NCBI GenBank assembly: GCA_014529385.2
Contig: CM043954.1
Location: forward strand, 4,277,306 to 4,341,305
Length of the DNA stretch: 64,000 bases
Reading direction: 5' to 3'
From: Adiantum capillus-veneris
Taxonomy: Eukaryota > Streptophyta > Polypodiopsida > Polypodiales > Pteridaceae
Under the pieces are notes generated by a model. The model had not been told where the DNA came from and did not search any database. It saw nothing but the letters and a program-made list of their open reading frames with translations. Shown piece after piece: positions 32,578-43,790 of this stretch. Both the position numbers and the translations under genes were made by a program. How positions within the stretch are numbered: position 1 is the stretch's first letter; the number at the start of each line of letters is the position of its first letter.

Positions 32578-32835
32578 TGTGTGTTTGCAATGTGGAATAG
32601 AGGTAATGGGTGTGTGATATGTGCTAGAGATTCTCGTGAAGTCTGTGTGTGCATTAGTGTGTCAGAACGAGCATGTGTAAGTGATTTTGTGTCGTTTGGA
32701 AGGTGAAAATTAGTGGTATTAGGGTTGTTGTGTTTACCCTAGGCTATAGAGAGGTGCACATTTTGTATTTTAGGTGTGTATCCCCTTCCCACTTTCCATC
32801 TTCCAGTGCCCCCACTTAAGGAGCACGTTGATTGC
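32119..32835 (+). repeat. Decayed LTR (5') of a second gypsy element, with (GA)38
   Basis: The stretch 32705-32800 (AATTAGTGGTATTAGGG, TGTTGTGTTTACCCTAGGC, GGTGTGTATCCCCTTCCC) matches 38204-38303 near the end of the same degenerate element. They are the two LTR remnants. A pure (GA)38 tract occupies 32497-32572. The left boundary is unclear because homology to unit C of the triplication stops at 32118. Confidence 0.5.
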
Positions 32836-33570
32836 TCCTAATTTGGTGAAGAAAATCATGTTTTTGCATTGGGGGAGATGGTGTCTTGAAGTTATGGTCA
32901 TATTTTCACAGGTGAAGAGAGTCAAAACAAGTGAATTGTGGATTTTGAGTTGTATATGTTTTCACTGCGTATGCCCAACAAGGACAACAAGATGCAGACT
33001 TTTTCGCTAGCGATGTACGGTAAAGCAAAAGTGTGGTACGAAGCATTGGAAGGTAAGTCGAGGCTTGCTTGGCCGCCTCTACAAGCGCGTTTCTTAAACA
33101 ATTTCCACAAAGAGGTATCCATAGTTGAGATGGATTCCAAACTAAAAGTGCTCGAACAAGATGAAAGTGAAGAATTTAGTTTGTTTCTAGTTTTTTTTTT
33201 AGGTTTGCTAGGCAGAGTTAGTGGCAACCATTTGGTTGGCTAATGACAACTACTTTAAGTTGGATAAATTCATGGCCTGCCTACATCCTAAAGTGAGGTA
33301 AAAGGTGGACTTTGAGAGCCCGAAGAATTATAATAGTGCAGTGGTAATTGCAAAGGCAAAGAGTAGGAAACTCAAAAAGAAGATTGAGCAAGGTGTGCCA
33401 GGCTATGAACCAGTGGATCCTACTCAACCTTAGGGTCCAAGGGATGCTATTCATGAGGACAACCATGGAAACCGTGGTGCAAATTGTACAGGATTTGTCT
33501 AAGAAAATGCAAGAATTGTGGCTGAGTTTGATGGATAGAGGACAGTCAAGAGGAGCAAGGGGCAAGGCAA

Positions 33571-33844
33571 GGTCGTTGCCCGACAAGTGCTACAACTATG
33601 GTGAAGAAGGACATTGCACTGGATTACCCTCATCCGCTGACAGAAAGAGGTGGTATCTACCCGTTGTTTGGTAGGGGAAGAGACCCAGCATAGTTTAACG
33701 GCCCGAAGGTCGTTGCCCGACAAGTGCTACAACTATGGTGAAGAAGGACATTGCACCGGATTACCCTCATCCGCTGACAGAAAGAGGTGGTATCTACCCA
33801 TTGTTTGGTAGGGGAAGAGACCCACCATAGTTTAACGGCCCGAG
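33571..33844. repeat. 137-bp tandem duplication
   Basis: Two copies, 33571-33707 and 33708-33844, start GGTCGTTGCCCGACAAGTGC and end near ACGGCCCGA. They span the gag zinc knuckle of the decayed gypsy element and differ by only a few bases, so the duplication is younger than the decay around it. Confidence 0.85.
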
Positions 33845-35695
33845 AGAGCAAGTGTTCAAGAATCAAGTGCAACTAGCTCCTTGGATAGTGGTGACGTCCC
33901 TAGGGTTAACATCATTGGGGTCGATAAGTAGGATATTGAAGTTTTGGCCAATAAAAGGGAAAAAGATGAAAGGGAGATGGAGACCAAGCGGGAGATTAGA
34001 GCTTGTAAAGGCAAGGAGAAAGTGTACAAGGGTAGAGAGTAGCCAGAAACTAACAAGAAGAGAAGGCATCGCAAGTTCAAACAGGGTGATTTTTAGCTAG
34101 GATGCGGCTACCCCGAGTATGATTTAGTAAGTGATGCGCAGGACCAAAAAGCTAATATAACTTTTGGTCAATTTTTGGCTTTGAATCCTAAAATGAGGAG
34201 ATAGTGTTCTACAAGTGTGAGCACAAGGCTACCAAAAGCTAAGGGCAATGTGCAAGTAGAGTGCAAAACATGGCACTAAGGGTGGGTGGCGCCCAGCTGA
34301 TGTTCTTCCTTTGGTGGAAAAAAGAGGATGCAGGTTCAAGCCGATATAGATGGTGGGGCACAAATTTGCATCACGGCGGAGGCTTCCATGAGGGAAATAG
34401 GTGTTGAAGCAGCAACCAAATTGAATGTGTGCATGAGGATTGCTAACCATGCTAAAGCTAGGTGGTTGGGCATGGCTTAAGATGTAAGAGTAAAGGTGAT
34501 GGGCGTTGAGTGCCTAATCAATTTCTTTGTAATGAAAGAAGGTGATAATGCATACCCTATCATCTTAGGTAGGCCATGCCTACTTGCAATAGGTGCTAAA
34601 CAAGATCGGGAAAGCAAGGTGTTTACCTTACCTGATAAAGAGAGAGGAAACAAGATTCATTGAAGCATTGTTCTTATGTCATTAAAAAGGTGTTAAAGTT
34701 TTGTGAAGAGGTTAAATTCGAGCATGTCAAAAGAGAACAAAACCAAGAGTCGTGTCATCTTGCAAGCAAAGGAGTGCAAGTACAGGTTATAGGTTTATAT
34801 GTGACCCCAGCCACTTATGCAGGTCATGAGACTTTGAAGGCAATTGAAGACTTTTTGGGCTCATGACAGTGTTCAGCAAGATTGTCTAAGCTATAGAAAT
34901 GGAGGATAGAGCAGAAAGCTTGCAAGCTCACATTGATAGGGGAGAATTTAATGACCTATGGATAAAATGAAGTATTGCAAAGGGTTCTCTACAAGGAGGA
35001 GATTGTCATTGTGTTGTAGCAGTGTCATGAGGAAAGTGGGCATCAAGGTAAAGACCAGGTTTTGTTTCAAATTTTAAGAGCAGGTTTTTGGTGGCCTTCA
35101 CTAGTATGTGATGTGCACTATTTGTGCAAGACCTACCATGAACGCCAAACTATAGGTGAGAGGAAGTTGGTAGTTGGTCACAGGCAACTATCATTGCCCA
35201 AAAGTCTTTTGAGAAGTGAGGTTTGGATGCCAGTGGCCCACTCCCAAAGTTGGCAAGTGGGAAGAAGTACATTGTGGTAGCTATTGACTACTTTACCAGG
35301 TGGTTAGAGGCAAAGGCAGCCAATGAGGTAAATACTCATGTTGTGGCTCAATTTGTTTTTTATAACATCTGATGTTGTTTTGGAATACCATGACTGCTCA
35401 TTTTTTATAAAGGATAGGAATTTAGAAGCAAGCTTATGAAGGCTTTAATTGAGAAGTTGGGCATTCAACACAGGTTCTGTTTACCCTATCATCTTCAATA
35501 CAATGTTCTAGTGGAGAGTGCCAATGGAAAAATCATAAAGATGCTGATGAAGTATGTTTACAAGCAGGAAGAAAAATGGGAGGCCAATCTCGAGAAGTGT
35601 TTGTGGGTGTACATGACATCATACAAGGTGGCTACCAATTTCACTTTGTTTGAGTTGCTATATGTTAAGGAGGTAGTGTTGCCAATGGATATGCA

Positions 35696-36035
35696 GCTAG
35701 GTGATTTGAAGGGGATGTGGCAAGTCAATGCCATGTAGCATGAATTTTTACAAGACCGACTCGTCAATCTTGAAGCAGCGGGAGAAATGGATTGCTAAGT
35801 TCAACCAGAGTAGATGAATAGGGAGGTAGCAGCATACTATTATGTGAAGCAGTGGGAGAAACAAATTGCTAAGTTCAGCTAGGTGCTTTGAAGGGGATGT
35901 GGCAAGTCAATTCCATGTAGCATGAATTTTTGCAGGATCGAATTGTCAATCTTGAAGCTTTACAGATGAATAGGGAGGTAGCAACATACTATTGTGTGAA
36001 GCAACGGGAGAAACGGATTGCTAAATTCAACGGAT
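35696..36035. repeat. ~181-bp tandem duplication
   Basis: The segment beginning GCTAGGTG.TTTGAAGGGG occurs at 35696 and again at 35877. Both copies continue through AGATGAATAGGGAGGTAGCA and end near ATTGCTAA.TTCA. It lies in the integrase C-terminal region of the decayed gypsy element and has diverged more than the 137-bp duplication. Confidence 0.75.
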
Positions 36036-36290
36036 CAGGAGCAAGAGGAAGGACTTGGATTTTACTTTCCAAAATAATTTCAAGAAGAAGTGGATGGCCG
36101 TACAGAGTACAAAAAGCTTTTGCAAATAGGATCTATCAATTGGTGAGGTCAAATGGTAAGCTGCTTAGAAACAGGTTGAACGAGGTGCGGCTTAAGCTAT
36201 ACTTTGACAAGAATTTGGTACCTCATGTGAATCAAATTTTAGCCAAAGGGTTGGGAAACCCACCTAAAGAGGCTCAAGTGTGTTGAACAT

Positions 36291-37613
36291 GCAACTCTCT
36301 ACATGATGTAGATATGGTTATGCCTTTTCCAATTTTCTTGAGTGCTAGCAAAGTGTTGCAGGTTTCAATTTCAATAAAAGTGCTTTTGTTTGAGCATGAA
36401 TGTTCAACAAGGGGTGGGAAATGATGGTACAACCAAATTTGGTCAATGCTAGAAAGCATGATATACAAGGTTATGGGTGCCTACATGCCCTGGGACCAAA
36501 TGCTTAAGCAGGTTTGAGGACCCTGGGCAAGCAAAGGGCAATGGGAATGTATGCCTGATGAGGTTTTTAGACCAAGAAGGCTTTGAAAAGGTCTAATTGA
36601 GTTGGAAGGTCCAAGTGTCCAAAGTAGTGTGCAGTGCCCAAGAATGTAGTGTTCAAAGTGCTCTAGATGCCGGTCCAGACGGCTCTTCAAACGCAGCCAC
36701 GGTGTGAAAGATATTGAAGTTCAAAGTTAGGAGGCTTTGCCAATCCCCAACGGACATGGAATACATGGATAGATGGCAAGAGCTCATGTCAATGGGGATA
36801 GGGTTGAAGAGCTCAAGTCGTGGAACATGTCGGTCTTTCTGGATTGTCAATTGGAGCTCTAGAGAGAAATTTATGGCCAGCTGAAAGATTGACAGGGGAC
36901 CATTTATGGGGCAACTTGCTTGCATTGGAGAGCATGCCAACTAGGAGATTTTGGGCCTCGACCAAGTTTTGGAATATAGTGTGCATTGTATGGGGCTATC
37001 AAGAATTACGGCTCATCCATCGGGGCCATGGTTGCCAAGTTGCGGGCCTGGTAGGTGCATTTAGTGGGAAAAAAGGCATCATATGTTTTTTTCCTATTTT
37101 TTATGGCCTTGATTGGTGGGCTTGGGAGGGTTGAAGTGCAGCATGGATAAGATGCATTCAATGACAATGTGGCCGGTCAATTTTGGCTCGATCACCGGGT
37201 TTGTGAGCATCAAATGATAGGAAGTCCAATGCAATGGAAAATAACAGATTTTTGTTGAAATTTATGTGGCTCTTGAGGAATTTTGAGGGCCATGCACCTG
37301 TAGCTACCTTGTGTCATGGCATTAACCCCACTTGTGCCACCGAGAGCAAGGACTGCAAGGTATTTGACCTCGAGAATGCCCTCCCATTTGACAACCTGAA
37401 AAGAGAGAGCTTGAAGCTCTTTGGAGCTTGGCCATGGCATTCGTGCCATGGCACTACGCAACGGCATTGTTGATGCATGTGGCTGTTGGGTTTTCAGGCC
37501 CTTGTGGTCATAACCCGTGGGAAATGGTTCTTCTACAACATGCAAATCAAGTTCAGTGTGCATGGCAAGTTTGTGGTTATATATATGTAATAGACATTAA
37601 TCAAATCATACCA
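36291..37613. other. Presumed 3' LTR / noncoding part of decayed gypsy
   Basis: A purine-rich tract AACAAGGGGTGGGAAATGATGG at about 36407 could be a polypurine tract, which would place a 3' LTR from there to about 38300. Several frames of 80-117 codons on both strands show no recognisable motifs and are not supported as genes. Confidence 0.35.
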
Positions 37614-38113
37614 ATTGATGGGTTGAAGGCTATGGAGGATGCCAACGAGGATGACACCATGAAGCAGATACTCATGAGAGAGAAGACAAATTGCCCTTCG
37701 TTTTAAGAAGCTAATTGTCGGTAGCGCTATGGAGGAGATGAGGAGTTTTGGGCTCTGTACCGTCCTACGGGGTGGTTTGAAATGCCTCTTTCTACGCAGC
37801 GTTTTTAACGTTATGGGGTAGAGACCACCTTGCTATTGGTTGGCAGTTCTGCAGCATATCAAAACTACAACATATCAAAACGCCATCCAATAGCAAGGTG
37901 GTCTCTGCCCCACAGCGTTTCAAAATGCTGCACAGAAAGAGGCATTTCAAAACGCCCCTTAGGACGGTGCAGAGCCCAAAAATCCTCATGTCTTGCATAG
38001 CGCTACCAACAGTTAGCTTCTCAAAATGCAGGGCAATTTGTCTTCTCTCACATGAGTATTTGTTTCGCGGTGTCATCCTCGTTGGCATCCCCCATAGCCT
38101 ACAACCCATCAAT
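37614..38113. repeat. Foldback: ~230-bp inverted repeat
   Basis: The left arm (about 37614-37842) and right arm (about 37884-38113) are reverse complements with scattered mismatches, separated by about 40 bp. The outer ends are ATTGATGGGTTG and CAACCCATCAAT. The inner ends are AGACCACCTTGCTATTGG and CCAATAGCAAGGTGGTCTC. It could be a foldback or MITE-like insertion in the LTR, or an inverted duplication; the transcript would form a long hairpin. Confidence 0.85.
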
Positions 38114-38203
38114 GGTGGTCGTCCGCAACGGTTGTGTGGGCACACCCGACGGTTATGGTGGAGGTCAGCGGGGCGACGATGATTGCATGAGAGTGATGAA
38201 CGA

Positions 38204-38310
38204 CATGTTGAAAACTAGTGGTTAGGGGTGTTGTGTTTACCTTGGGCTGTAGAGAGACACACATTGTGCGGGTTGGGTGTGTATCTCCTTCCCCCTTTCC
38301 AATGTGGGTC
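38204..38310 (+). repeat. LTR remnant (3') of decayed gypsy
   Basis: Matches 32705-32800 (TGTTGTGTTTACC, then GGCTGTAGAGAG, then GGTGTGTATCTCCTTCCC). This brackets the decayed element between about 32.1 and 38.3 kb. Confidence 0.5.
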
Positions 38311-38779
38311 TCAATTACTCTCAATATTTTTGAGTAGCCTATATAATTGCTACAAATTATGAACAAACCACTTGGTTAACTTTAGAATAAACTTTACACA
38401 GTTTAGGCACCCATACCGAGCCATTTCCCTCGTATGGTGGTTGGTAAATCCATAATAAATCTCATAGAGATAGTGCACTTGTGGTCAAAATGCTTCATAA
38501 GCTATCAATTTCATGAATTTGCATGCCACTCCAAATATGCCTTTGCTAAAAACTAGGGCCCATAACACCTAGTGTGCATGCATTTAGCAAAAATGTATTC
38601 GAACGTATATTTTCATGACTATAGTTTTGTCAATGCTGATGTTATGTTAATAGCATACATGTAAAAAGAAGGAATAACATGTGTAAATAGCTCTACGAAA
38701 AGAAACTTAATATTTTACATTTTCTTGAGAATTTAGGCCAAATTAAGTTTTGACTTGACTCACAAGCTTAAAACATGTC

Positions 38780-39900
38780 ATAAAAAGACAGTCCATTGAA
38801 AAAATTGCAAAAAATGTTCATTTTAGGCCAAAAGTTAATAATCTCATTATTTACTTTCAACTGAAAATTAATCAAGGTCGATACCAGAAACTCTTTGCAT
38901 GATTACAAACATCTTTTGTAAAGGCTCATAGAGTTTGGATCACAAAACATGCCAAAAACTTGACAAAAACTAAACTCCGTATTGATTGTTGAGAAATTGA
39001 GTTTGACTTGATAAATTTTGTTCTTTGGTGAGACTTGACTCAGAGGCTTAGTTTAGAGTGTAGAACATGGGTATATACTCAGGTGACCAAAAATATGCTA
39101 AATTTTATCATAAGTAAATAATCACGCTTATTTGCTTTTTCCCAATTTTCAAGTGTTTTTGGCCAACCAAGCATACCACAAGTTCTATCATGTTGTATTG
39201 AGCACTCACATCAAATTTGCTTAAATTTGGATCTCTAAAGTGAAAATTGTGGCTAGTTTTGTAAAGACAGTCTGCAGACACAAAACTATTGACAAATTGA
39301 GCAGGGTTTATCCAAACTTCGTGAAACTTTGCTAGGGAGCTTAAATTGAGCTGCTTTACCTGTTTGTATCAACATCTTGGTTATTTAAAAAAAAAAATCC
39401 AGAAGTTAATAATCGTGATTATTTACAACTGTAAGATTTGCAACTTTATGCACAACTTAGTATACCACAAGGTCAAGTATATCAAGTAGAGTTCACATAT
39501 CAAATTTGGAAAAATTTGGATCACAAAAGTGAGACTTAAGCTAGATTCTAGAAAACTGAGTCTGCGGACACTAAACAGTTGATGACTTGGACAAATCTTG
39601 TTCAAATTCAGTGAAACTTGTCCAGAGGTTATAACAATGTGCTTATATGGCAAAACAAGCTTAAAAAGTGAGCAAAACTGAGAAAAGTGAATAATCGGAT
39701 TATTTACTTTTGAGCCCAAGAGAGAAAATTTTGGACTTTTGAACTTGTACAGTGTTAGAGCAACATAATACAAGGCCTCTGGTCAAGTTTGGATTCCATC
39801 GGGTCCAAATTGGTACATGTTAAGTCAGTTCTCATGTTGCAGATTAATCCTTTAGCTCTTTGCAAGGGTAGAATTTTAAAATCTTATTTGTTGACTCACT
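38780..39900. repeat. Degenerate ~285-bp tandem repeat with palindromic core
   Basis: Four units are recognised by the core AGTNAATAATCNNGATTATTTAC, at about 38836, 39111, 39404 and 39688 (spacings 275, 293 and 284 bp). Between cores the order of phrases is conserved. These phrases are GGATCACAAAAnTGA-type text, ACTGAGTCTGCGGACAC or CAGTCTGCAGACAC, a block with TTGACAAATTG, and GTGAAACTTGnnnAGAGGnTTA. A weaker core, GTTAATAATAGCGTTTTTTAC, lies at about 46111 beyond the neighbouring retroelement. No coding frame is present. Confidence 0.65.
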
Positions 39901-40295
39901 TAGCTCATATTGAAGTGATATACACATACCAATCACAATAGTTAGCAAACGATCAAAAACCTGTCAAAATGTGATCGAGCATATAAAAGTGCAGTTCGAA
40001 ACTGATTTTTGTAAAATAAAGCCATTAGGGCAGTTTCACGCATGGAACTTGCCAATCAGGACACAAATCACATTGGATTGCAGGTTAGGTTATTCAAGGC
40101 CTAGATTTTCATCATTTCAAAGACTGCAATCATTCTCAAACTTTCGAGCTAGAGTTAATCAGCTCTTATAAGTCTAAGAGCAATCAGCTGCCAAAAGTAC
40201 TTTTGCAAAAGCAGTCTTATCGAAATCAAGCAGGTGTAATTCTGTTGATCAACATCGGGATCTGCTAAGAGATAGTTCTTAGAGACCAAGACAGC

Positions 40296-43200
40296 ATGGA
40301 GTCAAGTAGAGCCGAGAGTTCAAGTGCACAAGAACCAAAGCTAACCAGTAGCAGTAGCAACACATACACAACTGTAACAGAGCAAATTTTACAGCTATAT
40401 GGCTACATTGGAGATAAAGTTTTGTATACAGATTCGAAAGTCCATAGGTATCTTATGATTGGCAAAAGTAGCACAGGAGCCACAAGCCTATTGATCAGAG
40501 TAAAGCTAGATTCAGAGAACTCCTAGATGTTCACAGACTTTAGTGGAGCCAGGTATTGCAAGCTCAAAGATGAAGTACAGATAGAAGTGCAAAGATGGAT
40601 CCAAGTGGTTATCTAGAAACCTGCACAAGCCAGCAAAGCATCCATTTAGTGCATATGCAATCAGGATCGTTGTACATGGATTACATTGGTCAAATCTACA
40701 CTCGAGAACCAGCATTGGAAGATCCAATAGATCAGCCAATTGAAGCCAATCTAATTGGAGAACCATCACCAGTCATGCCGTATTGCTCAGATTGTGGAAG
40801 AAAAAGTGAAAATTTTCATGAAGATTATCCAAGAAATCCAGACAACAAGGACACATCAACTTCCAAGCAAAGCATGGAGCAAACTAGAAACGTGAATCTC
40901 AATAGGTCAAAAAGAGTGTAAGGTTTGTTAATGATTCTGCATCCATTGCCACAAGTATGCAATCATTCACGAGTCTAAGGGACACATCAAACAGAATGAT
41001 GTTAGCATTGTATGGTACACATAATTCATATGCACAATATGTAGACCAAAAAGAGCAATTGTACAACAAAAGATCAACCAGTGTTTGAACGGCCCACATC
41101 CCAACTCATAGAAGTGCGTCCAGTGATAAATCAGAAAGGATGATTCATTTCAGAGGATAGAAACTATTATAGCCCATCCTCTCTAGGGCTGAACTATATT
41201 ACTCGAGTGAATCCAAAAATCTGTTTAGAGCCATACTCTCCTCCATCAAAAATCAGACTTCAACGTTGTGACCAAACGAGCATATACTTTGACCAAAATA
41301 GTCGTAGATATAGACGAGAGTCTAAAATCTATGATGCCTTGGGTCCTGAAACCACAGAAGCTCATATCATAGGAGACCCATGGGATAGACAATATCAAGG
41401 CAAAGATAATGCTATCTACAGTTTGACTTGGGAAATAATTTGCCATCTTTCACAAAGATACATAGGAAACTATGCAGAAGGTTTACAGATATCAAACATC
41501 AACAGTGCTACCCAAAGTGTGCCTTCACAATCCCAAAAGGTGAGACTAAACCACAGACAAACAGTTTTGAACTCTCATAATGGAGCAGGCTATAGTGATC
41601 ACCCTAAGAAGGGGGGAGTTGCAAATCCATCAAGCTCAGCTCTAGTACCAGAAAATGCTACACCAGTTAGAAGCTCAAGAACTTGTAGCCAAAAAATCCC
41701 TTCAAAGCAAAAACCATTGAAAGATTATATGGTTATTGGAAGTTTCCCACTTACCCAAATCCCATCAAAATCTGCAAAAAAATTGATTCTATAAAGATCA
41801 TTAAGGGCGAAAGTTTCAGTTGATCTCCACAAGTCAAAGCCAAAATCCAACAAATCCCATAGTGCTCAAGAAATTGCATGTGACCAAGCTCACCCATCCA
41901 TATCGAGGTGCAAATGGCAATGATTATCAGTAGGTTCATGACCTTGTACAAGCCCCTACAGATGGCCCGACTGAAGTCAAAGACTATCTGAAGATGATGC
42001 AAAGCCTCCAGCTGCCAGAACAGGTGACAGAAAAGTCAAAATCAATGAAAATTGAAGTCCAAAAGGATACACAAAGGTCACCACCAAAATCTCCTCCAAA
42101 GAGACACATTCTGCTAGAAAGTACAGTGGATCTATTAAGATCAAGGGTTACCCAAATACAGGAGAACAATTCTCAACAGTTGCAATCAAAAGGTGCAGTA
42201 TTACAGCAAAATGAGACAACATCTACAGAAGCAGGTGATCAAGACAAAGCCAATGTAGAAAAAGCTCAACCCAAGGACACTGCCACAACAAAATTAATCA
42301 ATACAGAAATAAATCCTAAGAAGATCAAGTGCAGCATCACCAGTGATGAAAACGAAGAAAAGTTGTCAAGTGAAGTTAAGTTAGATTTTCAGTTAGACAA
42401 GAACCTCGTGTCTTTTTGCACTTGGAAAAAATGTGGCCAACCACAGCTGGAAGATGCTCCTAAATTCATGAGCATATCTGAAAACAAACGAACAGTATGC
42501 TTGGGAGTCGTCTCCACTGCCATTCAAATAGGTTCACAAATCATCACAACCCAATTCCACATGATCATAGCAAAGAATATGCAAGACGACATCATAGTGG
42601 GAATGCCAATGGCCCAGAAGATGTTAGAGATACGGTGTTCAAACATGACAAAGTCATCACAGGCAACAAAGAAGGAAGACCAAGACTGGTCACTCGTGGA
42701 CGATGTCACAAAGTCCTCAAGAACAGTTAAAATGGAGATTGATATCAAAGCAGATCCTATTGAAGATTATTCAGCTCCATCGGACTTAACTTCAGAAGAG
42801 CTTAAAGCAAATCAGGCAATAGCAAGTGCAGATCAGAGTAAAGGGCAACAACGATAGCTATTGAGCAGAGAATGCCACCAAAGCGAGAAGTTAAGAAGGG
42901 GGGTTGCAGACAACCAAGAAGCTATAGGAAGTCCACAAATCCCGACATTGCCAGTTGAATCTACCGATGTAAGTCAAATTGAAAAGTAGAGTCTCAAGAC
43001 ACCCTCCATAGAGACACAGTTAGATCAAGATGAGACCATGGCAAATGTAGACAGAGATCTTCAATAGACCCAACAATGAGAATAGCTATAGTCCTCAGTA
43101 ATACAATTGAAGAGAGTGTCAGATGCAATGCTCTACTGGATAAAGAAGCAAAGTGCAATATGGTTGCAAACAACATTCAGAGCATTTTAGAGATTACTCC

Positions 43201-43790
43201 AGGCAAGCCTAATAATAGAGAAATTTTGGATAAGGCTACAAGTCAAGAAGAATTGTTTGCTACTCTTAGCATCCAACAGCATGAAGAGCAAGTAAAGTTT
43301 CAGGTGAAGCCTTCAAAGGAAATGCTTGCAGATGTCATCCTTGGACATCAGTGGTTAGACAAGCACAAAGCATACAAAGAAGATGGAATGCTATTACTTT
43401 CTTTTCCAAGTGGTAGCAAGAAACAGTTACATATACCATTAATGATAGAATCAGAGTTGCAAAAGTCACAAGAATCAAAGACAAATCTTGCAAACAAAGT
43501 AAATCCAAAGTGGAACTTCCACCGAGTAGCAAAGAAGGTGTGACAGCATATGCCTTTACATCAAAAAACCCTCATGGATCAGCTTCTTCAAACAAGTCAG
43601 GCTTTCAAAACTTCAAGTCAATTGCTGACCCAACTGCAACCTCTAGGGAGACACCCAACAAATCAAAGGTATATCAGCCAAAGTACTCAAGAAAGCAAAG
43701 GAAAGTCAAGCAAGTGTTTGTTCCGAGAAATTTAGTCAAAGTCAATGATTCAGTTTGGATTAAGGATGGAAAATCAACACAGAAATAAAA
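40296..43790 (+). pseudogene. Decayed retroelement coding region of unclear type
   Basis: A-rich region with a run of broken frames on the plus strand. The first starts MESSRAESSSAQEPK at 40296. Next comes a Cys/His segment (PYCSDCGRKSENFHEDYP, about 40780), a block with KIYDALGPETTEAHIIGDPW (41207-41794), and a polar region (41994-42480). A segment ending DDIIVGMPMAQKM (42595) resembles the end of a retropepsin. A second protease-like block (43076-43490) has CNALLDKEAKCNM at the active-site position and DVILGHQWLDKHKAY at the C-terminal hallmark. The catalytic triad is not intact. No reverse transcriptase or integrase was found downstream. It could be an LTR retroelement or an old pararetrovirus-like integration; I cannot decide between them. 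Confidence 0.4.

Larger units (their letters stand above)
32910..36290 (+). pseudogene. Decayed gypsy gag/protease/RNase H/integrase, RT missing
   Basis: Remnants in order. Gag (about 32938-33240, with MYGKAKVWYEALEG and LQARFLNNFHKEVSIVEM). A knuckle at 33584 reading CYNYGEEGHC, where the second Cys of CX2C is Tyr. A protease-like block (about 34335-34620, DGGAQICITAEASM and AYPIILGRPCLLAIGA). Then directly an RNase H tail (34660, with VKFEHVKREQNQESCHLA), an integrase zinc-region piece (35062, GFWWPSL), rve core text (YIVVAIDYFTRWLEAKA; 35436 IQHRFCLPYHLQYNVLVESANG) and a C-terminal part. Reverse transcriptase is absent, so a large internal deletion lies near 34630. It contains numerous stops and frameshifts. 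Confidence 0.75.

Noticed and set aside
32326-32706. Frames rich in Arg-Glu or Leu-Ser over GA tracts (also near 6165-6506 and 7570-7836)
   Set aside because: They are direct translations of (GA)n microsatellites, with no conserved motif on either side.
36291-37563. Frames of 95-117 codons on both strands as host genes
   Set aside because: They are mutually overlapping, show no recognisable motifs, and lie in the presumed LTR of a dead retroelement.
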